Positions 15,522 to 26,535 of a stretch of 64,000 nt of DNA are shown here, piece after piece. The translations under genes were made by a program, and so were the position numbers. Positions within the stretch are counted from its first letter, which is position 1; the number at the start of each line of letters is the position of its first letter. The stretch lies in contig NZ_JACOPP010000009.1 of NCBI RefSeq assembly GCF_014287895.1, positions 56,008-120,007 on the forward strand, written 5' to 3'. The notes under the pieces are model-generated. The model had not been told where the DNA came from and made no database searches. It was given only the letters and a program-made list of their open reading frames with translations. The DNA comes from Lawsonibacter hominis. GTDB lineage: Bacteria > Bacillota > Clostridia > Oscillospirales > Oscillospiraceae.

Positions 15522-16868
15522 ATGAAAACCATCCGCATCGGCAGCGGCGCCGGTTATGCCGGCGACCGTTTGGAGCCCTCTCTGGAGCTCATTGAGAAGG
15601 GCAATCTGGACTACATCAGCTACGAGTGCCTGGCCGAGCGCACCATCGCCATCGGCCAGCAGGCCAAGCTGAAAGACCCCGCCAAGGGCTATAACGGCCT
15701 TTTGGAGCACCGTATGGAGAAGGCGCTTCCCCTGGCCTGGGAGCACAAGGTGAAGGTCATTACCAACATGGGCTCCGCCAACCCCCAGGCGGCGGCCCGA
15801 AAGTGTGTGGAGATCGCCCGCCGGCACGGCCTGACCGGGATGAAGATCGCCTGCGTCACCGGAGACGACCTGCTGCCCGTCATCGACAAATACAGGGATG
15901 CCGAGGTGTGGGAGACCCATGAGCCCCTGTCCAAGCTGCCCGGCGAGATCGTCTCCGCCAACGCCTACATGGGCGTGGAGGGGATCCTGAAGGCGCTGAA
16001 TATGGGCGCCGACGTGGTCATCACCGGCCGCGTGTCCGACCCGGCCATCTTCCTGGCGCCCATCATCCATGAATTCGGCTGGTCCCTGGAGGACTGGGAC
16101 AAGCTGGGCAAGGGCACGATGATCGGCCACCTGCTGGAGTGCGGCGGGCAGGTCACCGGCGGCTACTACGCCGAGCCGGGCAAAAAGGACGTGCCCGGCG
16201 TGGGCCATCTGGGCTTCCCCATCATCGAGGTATCCGAGGACGCTTCCTTCTTCGTCACCAAGGTGCCCGGGGCGGGCGGCATGGTCACCCCCGACACCTG
16301 CGCCGAGCAGATCTGCTACGAGATCCACGACCCCGAGGTCTACCTGACCCCCGACGTGGTGGCCAACTTCAAGCAGGTCAAGTTCACCCAGACCGCTCCC
16401 GACGTGGTGAAGGCGGAAGGCGCCACCGGAAAACCCAAGACGGAGACCTTCAAATGCTCCATCGGGTATAAGGATTGTTTCATCGGCGACGGCGAGATCA
16501 GCTACGGCGGCCCCGGTTGTGTGGAGCGTGCCAAGCTGGCCCTGGAGATCGTCAAGGAGCGGCTGGAGCTGGTGGCCGCCGGTAAGTTCGACGAGCTGAA
16601 GTTCGACCTCATCGGCTGCAACAGCCTGTATTGGAACCCGGACTACAAGTATAACGAAGCGCCCTCCGAGGTGCGGGTCCGTGTGGCCGGCCGGGCCAAG
16701 ACCAAAGCGGACGCCGATCTGATCGGCAACGAAGTGGAGGCGCTCTATACCAACGGCCCCGCAGGCGGCTGCGGCGCTGTGAAGCGGACCCGCGACATCG
16801 TCTCCGTGGCCTCCATCCTGGTCAGCCGCTACGATGTGAAGCCGCAGGCCGAGCTTTTTGAAGTCTGA
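15522..16868 (+). CDS. AtuA-family (DUF1446) protein
   Basis: A 448-residue protein of the AtuA/DUF1446 family, named after the Pseudomonas acyclic terpene utilisation gene. It opens IRIGSGAGYAGDRLEPSLEL and contains YISYECLAERT, VVITGRVSDPAIFLAP and GHLLECGGQVTGGYYAEPG, all characteristic. In many bacteria this domain is fused to a C-terminal ~100-residue domain. Here that part is the separate gene at 16894. The enzymatic reaction is unknown in Clostridia. G+C is high again, unlike the preceding symporter/dipeptidase pair. Confidence 0.9.
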   Translation: MKTIRIGSGAGYAGDRLEPSLELIEKGNLDYISYECLAERTIAIGQQAKLKDPAKGYNGLLEHRMEKALPLAWEHKVKVITNMGSANPQAAARKCVEIARRHGLTGMKIACVTGDDLLPVIDKYRDAEVWETHEPLSKLPGEIVSANAYMGVEGILKALNMGADVVITGRVSDPAIFLAPIIHEFGWSLEDWDKLGKGTMIGHLLECGGQVTGGYYAEPGKKDVPGVGHLGFPIIEVSEDASFFVTKVPGAGGMVTPDTCAEQICYEIHDPEVYLTPDVVANFKQVKFTQTAPDVVKAEGATGKPKTETFKCSIGYKDCFIGDGEISYGGPGCVERAKLALEIVKERLELVAAGKFDELKFDLIGCNSLYWNPDYKYNEAPSEVRVRVAGRAKTKADADLIGNEVEALYTNGPAGGCGAVKRTRDIVSVASILVSRYDVKPQAELFEV

Positions 16869-16893
16869 TCGGGACAGAAAGGAAGGATGCATC

Positions 16894-17193
16894 ATGAAAC
16901 TCTGGGATATCGCGCATTCCCGTACCGGTGACAAGGGCAACATCTCCAACGTGTCCCTGATCGCCTATGACGGCAAGGATTATGAGATGCTCAAGGAGAA
17001 GGTCACCGCCGAGCGGGTGAAGGAGCACTTCAAGGGCATCGTCAAGGGCGAAGTGGTCCGCTATGAGCTGCCCAACATCCACGCGCTCAACTTCGTCATG
17101 TACGCCGCCCTGGGCGGCGGCGTGACCCGCTCCCTGTCCGTGGATATGCACGGCAAGGGCCTGAGCTCGTACCTGCTGGATCTGGACATCTGA
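16894..17193 (+). CDS. AtuA C-terminal-domain partner protein
   Basis: A 99-residue protein (MKLWDIAHSRTGDKGNISNVSLIAYDG) matching the C-terminal domain that is fused to DUF1446 in other organisms, with AHSRTGDKGN as its hallmark. It begins 25 nt after the AtuA-like gene with AAAGGAAGG at good spacing and presumably forms a complex with it. An in-frame ATG at 16858 overlaps the upstream gene and lacks a ribosome site. Function is unknown. A strong terminator follows at 17256-17300. Confidence 0.88.
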   Translation: MKLWDIAHSRTGDKGNISNVSLIAYDGKDYEMLKEKVTAERVKEHFKGIVKGEVVRYELPNIHALNFVMYAALGGGVTRSLSVDMHGKGLSSYLLDLDI

Positions 17194-17255
17194 ACGGGAT
17201 CGGCTGCCCCTTCCCGCAGCCCTTCCCGATCCGCCCCAAACGATGGGCCGCAAGA

Positions 17256-17300
17256 CCGCCGCGGGGCTCCGGAATCAATCCGGAGCCCCGCGGCGGTTTT
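17256..17300. terminator. Terminator between AtuA partner and clpB
   Basis: A 17-bp perfect stem (17256-17272 with 17280-17296), 7-nt loop, then TTTT on the plus strand. It sits between convergent genes and may also stop clpB transcription. Confidence 0.85.
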
Positions 17301-17328
17301 GACCGATGGAGCAAACCTGAGCGGACGC

Positions 17329-19959
<2,631 letters not shown>

Positions 19960-19999
19960 ATCGCGTCACGTCCTTTCGGAAAACGAAATTGAAAAAACC

Positions 20000-20038
20000 G
20001 GAAACGGGGCGCCGGCCGGTGGCCGGCGCCCCGTTTCC
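20000..20038 (-). terminator. Hairpin between hsp20 and clpB
   Basis: An 18-bp stem (20000-20017 with 20021-20038) with a 3-nt loop, followed on the minus strand by GGTTTTTT. It can terminate hsp20 transcripts and would reduce expression of clpB if both share a promoter. Confidence 0.75.
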
Positions 20039-20071
20039 GTAAGGTTCCGGTTGGGGATAGCGCGCAACAGG

Positions 20072-20500
20072 TTACTCGATGGCGATCCGGCGGCTTTCCG
20101 GCACGGCGGGAACCGTCTTGGGCAGGGTCAGCTCCAGAATGCCGCTTTTATAGGCGGCGGTGATGGCGGTCTCATCGATGCCGGTGATATCGAAGGAACG
20201 GGTGAAGCAGCCGTACCGGCGCTCCCGGCGGATGTAGCTGCCCTTGCCGTCCTTCTGGTCGCTGTGCTCCTGATGGGCGGCGGTGATGGTCAGGATACCG
20301 TCCTTCACGTCCAGGGAGATATCCTCCTTCTCAAAGCCGGGCAGCTCCGCCTCCAGGACGAATTTGTCGCCGTCGTCGCGGATGTCGGTGCGGAAGGCGG
20401 GCAGACTGGCATTGCTGCTGCGGAAGAAATTGCGGGTAAAGTTATCAAAGGTGTCAAACAGATTGTCGTCGCTGCGTTCGAAAGGAAGCATACCAAACAT
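20072..20500 (-). CDS. Small heat-shock protein, Hsp20/alpha-crystallin family
   Basis: A 142-residue protein opening MFGMLPFERSDDNLFDTFDNF. The alpha-crystallin domain spans residues ~40-132 (DIRDDGDKFVLEAELPGFEKEDISLDVKDGILTI, ending GILELTLPK) and is followed by a short tail with the I-A-I anchor (RRIAIE). It binds unfolding proteins for later rescue by ClpB/DnaK, and clpB is next in line. The start at 20500 follows GGAGAG; an upstream in-frame ATG at 20548 has no such site. A degenerate CIRCE at 20542-20568 and a perfect CIRCE at 20699-20725 lie upstream. Confidence 0.94.
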   Translation of the reverse strand: MFGMLPFERSDDNLFDTFDNFTRNFFRSSNASLPAFRTDIRDDGDKFVLEAELPGFEKEDISLDVKDGILTITAAHQEHSDQKDGKGSYIRRERRYGCFTRSFDITGIDETAITAAYKSGILELTLPKTVPAVPESRRIAIE

Positions 20501-20541
20501 AAAAAACTCTCCTTTTCCAGTTGATTTGTTGGGAAAATAGA

Positions 20542-20568
20542 TTAGCAAATAATTGAATCAAGTGCTAA
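20542..20568. promoter_or_regulatory. Degenerate CIRCE element
   Basis: TTAGCAAAT-N9-AAGTGCTAA, the CIRCE layout with four arm mismatches. It lies 42 nt upstream of the hsp20 start, where HrcA binding would block transcription. Confidence 0.5.
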
Positions 20569-20698
20569 ACACGAAACAAAAGCATGGCGTTCAACCTCTT
20601 TCCGGGGCCATACGGCCCGCTGAATCTCTGTTTCTGATGTTTAGTATAGGGCCGTTTTGTGAACAAATATACACGTAATTATGGCCAAATTGTAAACT

Positions 20699-20725
20699 TT
20701 AGCACTCGTTGATTGAGAGTGCTAA
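20699..20725. promoter_or_regulatory. Perfect CIRCE operator (HrcA site)
   Basis: TTAGCACTC-N9-GAGTGCTAA without mismatch. It lies between divergent hsp20 (start 20500) and the MATE gene (start 20804). Heat-shock control of hsp20-clpB is expected. The element is also just upstream of the MATE promoter -35, so it might affect that gene too. Confidence 0.92.
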
Positions 20726-20738
20726 CAGAAAGACGCCC

Positions 20739-20767
20739 TTTACGCGGCGAAGGAAAAGGGGTATAAT
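20739..20767 (+). promoter_or_regulatory. Predicted promoter of the MATE gene
   Basis: TTTACG (20739-20744) and a perfect TATAAT (20762-20767) with a 17-nt spacer. It starts 13 nt downstream of the perfect CIRCE. Confidence 0.6.
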
Positions 20768-20803
20768 CGGCTGGACTGCGTACAAAAGGTGGCGAATCAT
20801 GCG

Positions 20804-22189
20804 ATGAAACGAACCAATGACCTGGGCCGTGATCCTGTGTTCCCTCTGGTGTGCCGGCTGGCCATCCCAACCATGCTGGCCCAGCTGGTCAGCGTGCTTT
20901 ACAGCATCGTGGACCGGATCTACATCGGCAATCTCCCGGTCATCGGGGACCTGGCCCTGGCAGGCGTGGGGGTATGCGGCCCCATCGTGACCCTGCTCTC
21001 CTCCTTTGCCACCCTGGTGGGGCTGGGAGGCGCGCCCATTCTGGCCATGCGTATGGGGGAGGGCAATCCCAAAGAGGCGGGGCGGGTCCTGTCCAACTGC
21101 TTTTTGATGCTTCTGGCGCTCTCCGGCGCCCTCACGGCCCTGTTCCTGCTGAGCAAGGAGCAGCTGCTGCTGTGGTTCGGGGCCAGCGCGGATACCTTCG
21201 GCTATGCGGACACCTATCTGACGATCTACACCGCAGGCACCTTTTTTGCCCTGATGGCGGCGGGGATGAACAGCTTCCTCATCGCCCAGGGGTTCTCCGG
21301 TCTTGGGATGGCCACAGTGGTGCTGGGGGCGGTGCTCAATATCGTACTGGACCCGCTCTTTATGTTTGGACTGGATTTGGGCGTGGCCGGTGCGGCCCTG
21401 GCCACGGTGCTCTCCCAGATGGCCTCCTGCGGTTTCGTGCTGATTGCCCTGCTACGGCCGAAGATGCCCGTCCCCCTGCGCTGGGGGGGCTTTTCCCGGT
21501 CCATCATGCTGCGTGTGCTGGCGTTCGGATTGTCGCCCTTCCTCATCATCGCCACCGACAGCATCCTGCTCATCGTCCTGAATACGGTGCTCCAGCGCTA
21601 CGGCGGGGCCGAGCTGGGGGACGCCCTTATTACCTGCGCCACCATCGTGCAGAGCTATCTGCTGCTCATCACCATGCCCATGGGCGGCCTGACCCTGGGC
21701 ACCCAGCCGGTGATCAGCTTCAACTACGGCGCGGCCAGAGCCGACCGGATCCGGCAGGCAATGAAGTCGATCGTGGGGCTGTGCCTGGCATTCTGTGTGG
21801 GGATGACGCTTGTGACCCACACGCTGTCCCCGTATTTTGTCCGGCTGTTTACCCAAAGCCCGGAGCTGATCGAACGCTCGGTGCGGTATATCAAGATGTT
21901 CACCGCCATGATCATCCCGCTGGCCGTCCAGTATCCTCTGGTGGATGAGACCACCGCTCTGGGCCAGGTACGGCTGGCCCTGTTCTGCTCCCTGTTCCGC
22001 AAGTCGGTCTTCCTGGCGGGGCTGCTGCTGCTGCCCGCCCTGTTTTCGGCGGAAGCGACCTTCCTGTCCGAGCCCATTGCCGACGCTGTGGCCGCGAGCG
22101 TCACCACCTGCCTGTTCCTGCGCATCATCCCCAAGGTGCTGGAGCGGCGCGTCCGTGAAGCCGGGGCAGACCCGGCGCCCCGGCCCTGA
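20804..22189 (+). CDS. MATE-family efflux transporter
   Basis: A 461-residue protein with about 12 transmembrane segments. It opens with the MATE N-terminus FPLVCRLAIPTMLAQLVSVLYSIVDRIYIGNL and has the second-half repeat TLGTQPVISFNYGAARADRIRQAM. It exports cationic drugs or metabolites using Na+ or H+. The start at 20804 is preferred because AAAGGTGG lies 12 nt upstream; a GTG inside that site at 20789 is less likely. It is monocistronic with a terminator at 22198-22229. Substrate unknown. A second MATE gene lies at 37958. Confidence 0.92.
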   Translation: MKRTNDLGRDPVFPLVCRLAIPTMLAQLVSVLYSIVDRIYIGNLPVIGDLALAGVGVCGPIVTLLSSFATLVGLGGAPILAMRMGEGNPKEAGRVLSNCFLMLLALSGALTALFLLSKEQLLLWFGASADTFGYADTYLTIYTAGTFFALMAAGMNSFLIAQGFSGLGMATVVLGAVLNIVLDPLFMFGLDLGVAGAALATVLSQMASCGFVLIALLRPKMPVPLRWGGFSRSIMLRVLAFGLSPFLIIATDSILLIVLNTVLQRYGGAELGDALITCATIVQSYLLLITMPMGGLTLGTQPVISFNYGAARADRIRQAMKSIVGLCLAFCVGMTLVTHTLSPYFVRLFTQSPELIERSVRYIKMFTAMIIPLAVQYPLVDETTALGQVRLALFCSLFRKSVFLAGLLLLPALFSAEATFLSEPIADAVAASVTTCLFLRIIPKVLERRVREAGADPAPRP

Positions 22190-22197
22190 AATGAGAC

Positions 22198-22229
22198 AAG
22201 CGGCCCGGCGCATCAGCGCCGGGCCGCTT
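22198..22229. terminator. Terminator between MATE and kal genes
   Basis: A 14-bp stem (22198-22211 with 22216-22229), loop ATCA, with TTT beyond on the plus strand. It lies between convergent genes. Confidence 0.8.
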
Positions 22230-22249
22230 TCCAATGGATGTAACAGGGA

Positions 22250-22651
22250 TCAGGGTTCTTTCCGCTGGCACTTCTTGGGCGTTACGCAGGTGCCCTCAGC
22301 AATGGCCACTACGATGGGCTCGTCCAGGAAATCGGCGGCGGAGTCGCTGATGTCGGGGCGGGGAACGGCCACCTTGCGGGCCTCGAACTTCATCTTGCGG
22401 GAGGTATTGCCGATGTGGGTGATCTCGCCGTAGGCCTCGATAAAATCACCGGCATACACGGGCGCCTTGAACTCGATGTTGTTATATGCGCAGAACAGGC
22501 CCTCGTCGCCGTCGCACTTGATCAGCAGCTCGGTGGCTACATCGCCGAACAGGTGCACCATGTGGGCACCGTCCACCAGATTGCCGCCGTAGTGGGCGTC
22601 CTTTGCAGACATGCGCAGACGAATCATAGAGGTGTATTTCTTCTCATCCAT
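22250..22651 (-). CDS. kal: 3-aminobutyryl-CoA ammonia-lyase-like hotdog protein
   Basis: A 133-residue hotdog-fold protein resembling Kal of lysine fermentation and beta-alanyl-CoA ammonia-lyase. Recognisable segments are SMIRLRMSAKDAHYGGNLVDGAHMVHLFGDVATEL and FKAPVYAGDFIEAYGEITHIGNTSRKM. Kal removes ammonia from 3-aminobutyryl-CoA to give crotonyl-CoA on the way to butyrate. The other lysine-fermentation genes are not in this window, so the gene stands alone and the substrate could be a related beta-aminoacyl-CoA. AGGAGTG precedes the ATG. Length is as expected. Confidence 0.85.
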   Translation of the reverse strand: MDEKKYTSMIRLRMSAKDAHYGGNLVDGAHMVHLFGDVATELLIKCDGDEGLFCAYNNIEFKAPVYAGDFIEAYGEITHIGNTSRKMKFEARKVAVPRPDISDSAADFLDEPIVVAIAEGTCVTPKKCQRKEP

Positions 22652-22815
22652 GTCGATCCACTCCTACTAAAATATTTTTTGCAGGAATTCTTGCCTTCCC
22701 TATTCTACGTCTTTCCGAAGGGGTTGTCAACCGGGGAAATTCGTGCTACAATGCGCTTATCCGCTTTAAAGCGCAAAAGCGCCTGAGGGGAAAGAGAAGC
22801 AAGGGAGCTTAAAGT

Positions 22816-24009
22816 ATGGTTTCGGAACATATGGTAAAGCTGGGGATGAACCGCAACATCATGCGGGAGATCTTCGAGCATGGAAAGCGCCGGGCCAAGG
22901 TCGTGGGCGCGGGGAACGTATTGGACTTTTCCCTGGGCAACCCCAGCGTGCCGCCCCCGGCCAAGGTGAACGACACCATCCGGGCCGTGTTGGACGGGCC
23001 GTTGCACGACAGTGTCCACGCCTATACCAGCGCCCCTGGCGACCAGGGCTGCCGGGACGCGATCGCCGCCTCGCTGACCCACCGCTTCGGGGTGTTCTGC
23101 ACGGGGGACGAGCTGTATCTGACCGTGGGCGCCGCCGCCGCCCTGTGCTGCTGCCTGTTCGGCCTGCATACGCCGGGGGATGAGTTTATCGTCATCGTGC
23201 CTTATTTCACCGAATACCGGGTATTCATCGAGAGCGCCGGGGCGAAAGCGGTGGAGGTTCCCGCCGCGCCCGGCACCTTTGATCTGGACCTGGCCGCCAT
23301 CGAGGCCGCCATCGGGCCCAATACGAAAGGCATCCTGATCAATTCGCCCAATAACCCCGCGGGCGTGGTCTATCCCGCCGCCACCATCCGGGGGCTGGCT
23401 GATCTGCTGCGCCGCAAAAGCAGCGAGTTTGGAAATCCCATTTACCTGATCTCCGACGAACCCTACCGGGAGGTGGTCTACGACGGGGTGGAGGTACCCT
23501 GGCTGCCCGCCTATTATGAGAACACTCTGGTGTGCTACTCCTACAGCAAGTGCCTCTCCCTGCCCGGCGAACGCATCGGCTATGTGCTGGTGCCCCAGAG
23601 CGCGGAGGACTGGGCCCGCGTGTACGCCGCCGTGGCCGGCGCCGGGCGGGGCATTGGGTACATCAACGCGCCCAGCCTGTTCCAGCATGTGGCGGCCGCC
23701 TGTGACGGCCTGACCGCCGATCTGAGCGTCTATGAGACCAACCGCAACCGGCTCTACCGCGGGCTGACGGAGATGGGGTATACCTGCGTCAAGCCGGACG
23801 GCACCTTCTATTTGATCTTCCAGGCCCCGGACCTGGATTCCATGGCCTTTTCCAAGCGGGCCATGAAGTATGACCTGCTGGTGGCGCCGACCGACACCTT
23901 CGGCTGCCCCGGTTATCTTCGGGTGGCCTTCTGCGTGGATACCGGACGGGTGGAAAAGGCCCTGCCGGTCTTCCGCAGGCTGGCCCAGGAGTACGGATTG
24001 TGCAAATGA
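22816..24009 (+). CDS. PLP-dependent class I/II aminotransferase
   Basis: A 397-residue fold-type I aminotransferase. The PLP lysine is in CYSYSKCLSLPGERIGY; NSPNNPAGVVYPAATIRGL and ISDEPYREVVYDG give the Asn and Asp/Tyr cofactor contacts. The C-terminal PDGTFYLIF and GYLRVAFCV carry the substrate-carboxylate arginine. Such pyridoxal-phosphate aminotransferases act on aspartate or aromatic and other amino acids, so specificity cannot be read. It is monocistronic and ends in a bidirectional terminator at 24011-24059. Confidence 0.9.
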   Translation: MVSEHMVKLGMNRNIMREIFEHGKRRAKVVGAGNVLDFSLGNPSVPPPAKVNDTIRAVLDGPLHDSVHAYTSAPGDQGCRDAIAASLTHRFGVFCTGDELYLTVGAAAALCCCLFGLHTPGDEFIVIVPYFTEYRVFIESAGAKAVEVPAAPGTFDLDLAAIEAAIGPNTKGILINSPNNPAGVVYPAATIRGLADLLRRKSSEFGNPIYLISDEPYREVVYDGVEVPWLPAYYENTLVCYSYSKCLSLPGERIGYVLVPQSAEDWARVYAAVAGAGRGIGYINAPSLFQHVAAACDGLTADLSVYETNRNRLYRGLTEMGYTCVKPDGTFYLIFQAPDLDSMAFSKRAMKYDLLVAPTDTFGCPGYLRVAFCVDTGRVEKALPVFRRLAQEYGLCK

Positions 24010-24010
24010 G

Positions 24011-24059
24011 CAGAGAACTCCCCGCGGGCGGCACCAGCCGTCCGCGGGGAGCTCTCTGC
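24011..24059. terminator. Convergent terminator, aminotransferase and ECF gene
   Basis: An imperfect stem: CAGAGA and CTCCCCGCGG on the left pair with CCGCGGGGAG and TCTCTG on the right, around GCGGCACCAGCCG. It lies between two convergent genes and lacks a long T-run. Confidence 0.6.
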
Positions 24060-24061
24060 CT

Positions 24062-24631
24062 TCAGGCGATTTTCAGGTGCGCACGCTTGAGGGCGGCGCG
24101 GATGACCAGGCACAGGGGCGGGGCGATGAGGATGGCCACGGCGGCGTTGAACAGGGAGGCGGGGACCTTCAGCGGCAGGATGCCCACGGCAACGGCAGGC
24201 GGAAGCCCCTCCACCAGCAGGCCGTCGTATGCGAAGCACTTGAAAAAGTAGAGCACGTAATAGGCGATGCAGCCGCATACCGCGCCGGCCAGACAACGGG
24301 GATAGCGGGGAGCCTCCCGATGGGCGGCGCTGCGCAGGACCCAACCGGCCGCCAGGCCCATGATCCCCTTGGTGAGAAAGGTGATCCAGCACTCGGCGGC
24401 AAAAAGAGGGTTGGTCAGGTCGTACAGGGCGGAGCCCAGACCGGAGGCCAGCCCGCCTGCAGGGCCCAGCAGCAGGCCGGACAGACAGCACATGATATTG
24501 GCCAGGGTAAAAGAGGTTTTGCCGCCGATGGCAATGGGCAGGATGATGCGCAGATAATTGCTGACAAAGACCAGAGCGGTCATCATTCCCAGGACAGCCA
24601 GAGAAACGGCGCTCATGCGGCGATTTTTCAT
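24062..24631 (-). CDS. ECF transporter substrate-binding S component
   Basis: A 189-residue membrane protein with six hydrophobic segments and the S-component pattern: LRIILPIAIGGKTSFTLANIMCCLSGLLLGPAGGLASGLGSALYDL, with the small-residue motif in helix 1 that contacts EcfT. It would bind a vitamin or similar micronutrient and work with shared EcfAAT encoded elsewhere. The substrate is not readable; I see no riboswitch upstream that would name it. It is convergent with the aminotransferase and has no operon partner. Confidence 0.88.
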   Translation of the reverse strand: MKNRRMSAVSLAVLGMMTALVFVSNYLRIILPIAIGGKTSFTLANIMCCLSGLLLGPAGGLASGLGSALYDLTNPLFAAECWITFLTKGIMGLAAGWVLRSAAHREAPRYPRCLAGAVCGCIAYYVLYFFKCFAYDGLLVEGLPPAVAVGILPLKVPASLFNAAVAILIAPPLCLVIRAALKRAHLKIA

Positions 24632-24770
24632 GACGAAGCACTTCCCATCTCAATTCTTCGGACCCCATTATATCCGGGAACTGACTATACTTCAAATGCC
24701 AGATTTTAAAAATATAATAAGGTCAGAAAAGGTTGGAATGCGGAAGAAGCGACCGGCGTGCGGAGGAACA

Positions 24771-24808
24771 CAGCGAGTGCCCTGCCTGTACAGGCAGGGC
24801 ACTCGCTG
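24771..24808. terminator. Perfect 38-bp palindrome after the uracil permease gene
   Basis: CAGCGAGTGCCCTGCCTGT (24771-24789) is followed at once by its exact reverse complement (24790-24808). As RNA it forms a long hairpin 42 nt beyond the permease stop and serves as terminator, though without a clear T-run. Confidence 0.6.
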
Positions 24809-24849
24809 AAAACCGGAAGCGCGCGGCCGCCGCTTTGGGCCGGGCCGGA

Positions 24850-26250
24850 TCAATACCGTCCAAAGTCGCCGGAGCGGCCCTCGGTCACGTCGGCGCCGAA
24901 CTCGTAATCCTTGCCGGGCAGGATGGCGTTGAGCGCGATGCCGGCAATGGCGGCGATGGCCAGGTTGGTCAGGGTCACATGGGCCTCGCCGATGGAGAAG
25001 GTGATACCGCTGGAAAAGCCCAGACCACAGACCAGGATGACGGCGGCGATGATCAGGTTGCGGGAGTTGGTGAAGTCCACCCGGTTTTCCACCACGTTGC
25101 GTACGCCGATGGCGGAGATCATGCCGTAGAGGATGAAGGATACGCCGCCGATGATGGCGGTGGGGATGGAGTTGACCAGGGCGGCAAAGGCGGGGGAGAA
25201 GGACAGGATCACCGCGTAAAGGGCGGCCAGACGGACCACCTTGGGATCATACACGCGGGAGAGGACCAGAACGCCGGTGTTTTCCCCGTAAGTGGTGTTG
25301 GCGGGGCCGCCGAACAGGCCGGCCAGGGAGGTGGCGATACCGTCCCCGATGAGGGTGCGGTGCAGGCCGGGGTCCTGAATGAAGTTTTGGCCCACGGTGG
25401 CGGAGATGGCGGACATATCGCCGATGTGCTCCATCATGGCGGCGATGGCGATGGGAGCCATGACCAGGATGGAGGTCACGTCAAACTTGGCGATCGAGCC
25501 GCCGAAGTCGGTGATGAAGGGCTGGAAGCCAAGGATCCGGGAGGCCGCCACGGAGGAGAAGTCCATCAGAGGCACCACCTCGCCGGCGGCATTGAGGGCG
25601 GTGGCGCCCATGGCGCTGGCGATCACGGCCACGAGATAGGGGACCACCACACCCAGGAGGATGGGGATGATCTTGATCATGCCGCGGCCCCAGATGTTGC
25701 AGACCACGATGACCGCGATGGACAGGATGGCCAGCCACCAGCAGGAGGAGGCGTTGGTCACGGCGGAGGGGGCCAGGTTCAGGCCGATGAGGATGATGAT
25801 GGGGCCGGTGACCACGGGGGGGAGAAAGCGCATGACCCGCTTGACGCCCACCAGCTTGATAATGGCGGCCAGGATGACGTACAGCAATCCGGCGACCACG
25901 ATGCCGCCGCAGGCATATTGAAGCTTGACGGCCGGGTCCATTCCGGCGTATTTGCCGGTGTCCAGGGCCGCCACGGCGGCAAAGCCGCCCAGATAGGCGA
26001 AGGAGGAGCCCAAGAAGGCGGGCACCTTCATTTTCGTGCAGACGTGGAAGAACAGAGTGCCGATTCCGGCGAAGAACAGAGTGGTCTGGATGGACAGGGG
26101 CAGGCCGTAGCCCTGGACCAGAATGGGGACCAGGACGGTGGCGCCGAACATGGCGAACATGTGCTGAAGACCCAGAATGAGCATCCTGGGCAGGCCCAGC
26201 CGGCGGGCGTCATAGATCGGTTCGCTTCCGGTGATGTGTTTCTTTCCCAT
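24850..26250 (-). CDS. Uracil/xanthine permease, NCS2 family
   Basis: A 466-residue transporter with about 14 membrane segments. NCS2 features include LGLQHMFAMFGATVLVPILV near the start, the histidine motif in helix 1 and the GENTGVLVLSRVYDP/ NTTYGENTG signature in the second half. The glutamate in MAPIAIAAMMEHIGD is the usual substrate-binding residue of uracil permeases. The start at 26250 follows GGAGAAAAC; an in-frame start at 26316 is unlikely. A transcription attenuator hairpin with a T-run precedes it (26293-26331), indicating control by premature termination. Uracil is likely; xanthine remains possible. Confidence 0.9.
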   Translation of the reverse strand: MGKKHITGSEPIYDARRLGLPRMLILGLQHMFAMFGATVLVPILVQGYGLPLSIQTTLFFAGIGTLFFHVCTKMKVPAFLGSSFAYLGGFAAVAALDTGKYAGMDPAVKLQYACGGIVVAGLLYVILAAIIKLVGVKRVMRFLPPVVTGPIIILIGLNLAPSAVTNASSCWWLAILSIAVIVVCNIWGRGMIKIIPILLGVVVPYLVAVIASAMGATALNAAGEVVPLMDFSSVAASRILGFQPFITDFGGSIAKFDVTSILVMAPIAIAAMMEHIGDMSAISATVGQNFIQDPGLHRTLIGDGIATSLAGLFGGPANTTYGENTGVLVLSRVYDPKVVRLAALYAVILSFSPAFAALVNSIPTAIIGGVSFILYGMISAIGVRNVVENRVDFTNSRNLIIAAVILVCGLGFSSGITFSIGEAHVTLTNLAIAAIAGIALNAILPGKDYEFGADVTEGRSGDFGRY

Positions 26251-26292
26251 AGTTTTCTCCTCTCTCATATCCCGTGGACGGCGCTTGTGCAG

Positions 26293-26331
26293 AAAAAAAG
26301 CAATCACCCTTCCCAAAGGAAAAGCAATTGC
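26293..26331 (-). terminator. Leader attenuator of the uracil permease gene
   Basis: On the minus strand GCAATTGCTTTTCC (26331-26318) pairs fully, with G-U pairs, to GGAAGGGTGATTGC (26313-26300) around a 4-nt loop, followed by TTTTTTT (26299-26293). This is an intrinsic terminator between the promoter (26461-26433) and the start codon (26250). I did not find a clear PyrR-binding loop or purine riboswitch in the upstream leader. Confidence 0.75.
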
Positions 26332-26432
26332 CCATCAAACGGAACAAAACGCGGGGAAAACGGGAAACAGTTTCATACACACTGCAGTCCTGTTCACGTC
26401 TGCCCGCCTCCGTCCACTCTAAAGTCTGCTCT

Positions 26433-26461
26433 ATACTAGCAGAAATCGCGCGATATGGCAA
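26433..26461 (-). promoter_or_regulatory. Predicted promoter of the uracil permease gene
   Basis: TTGCCA (26461-26456) and TAGTAT (26438-26433) with a 17-nt spacer on the minus strand. It gives a leader of about 175 nt that contains the attenuator. Confidence 0.5.
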
Positions 26462-26535
26462 GGGGAAATTTGCGGGATTTGTTACTTTACCAAAAGAAAG
26501 CGCGAAAGCGGGGACGGGGTTGGAGCTTCTGCGGA

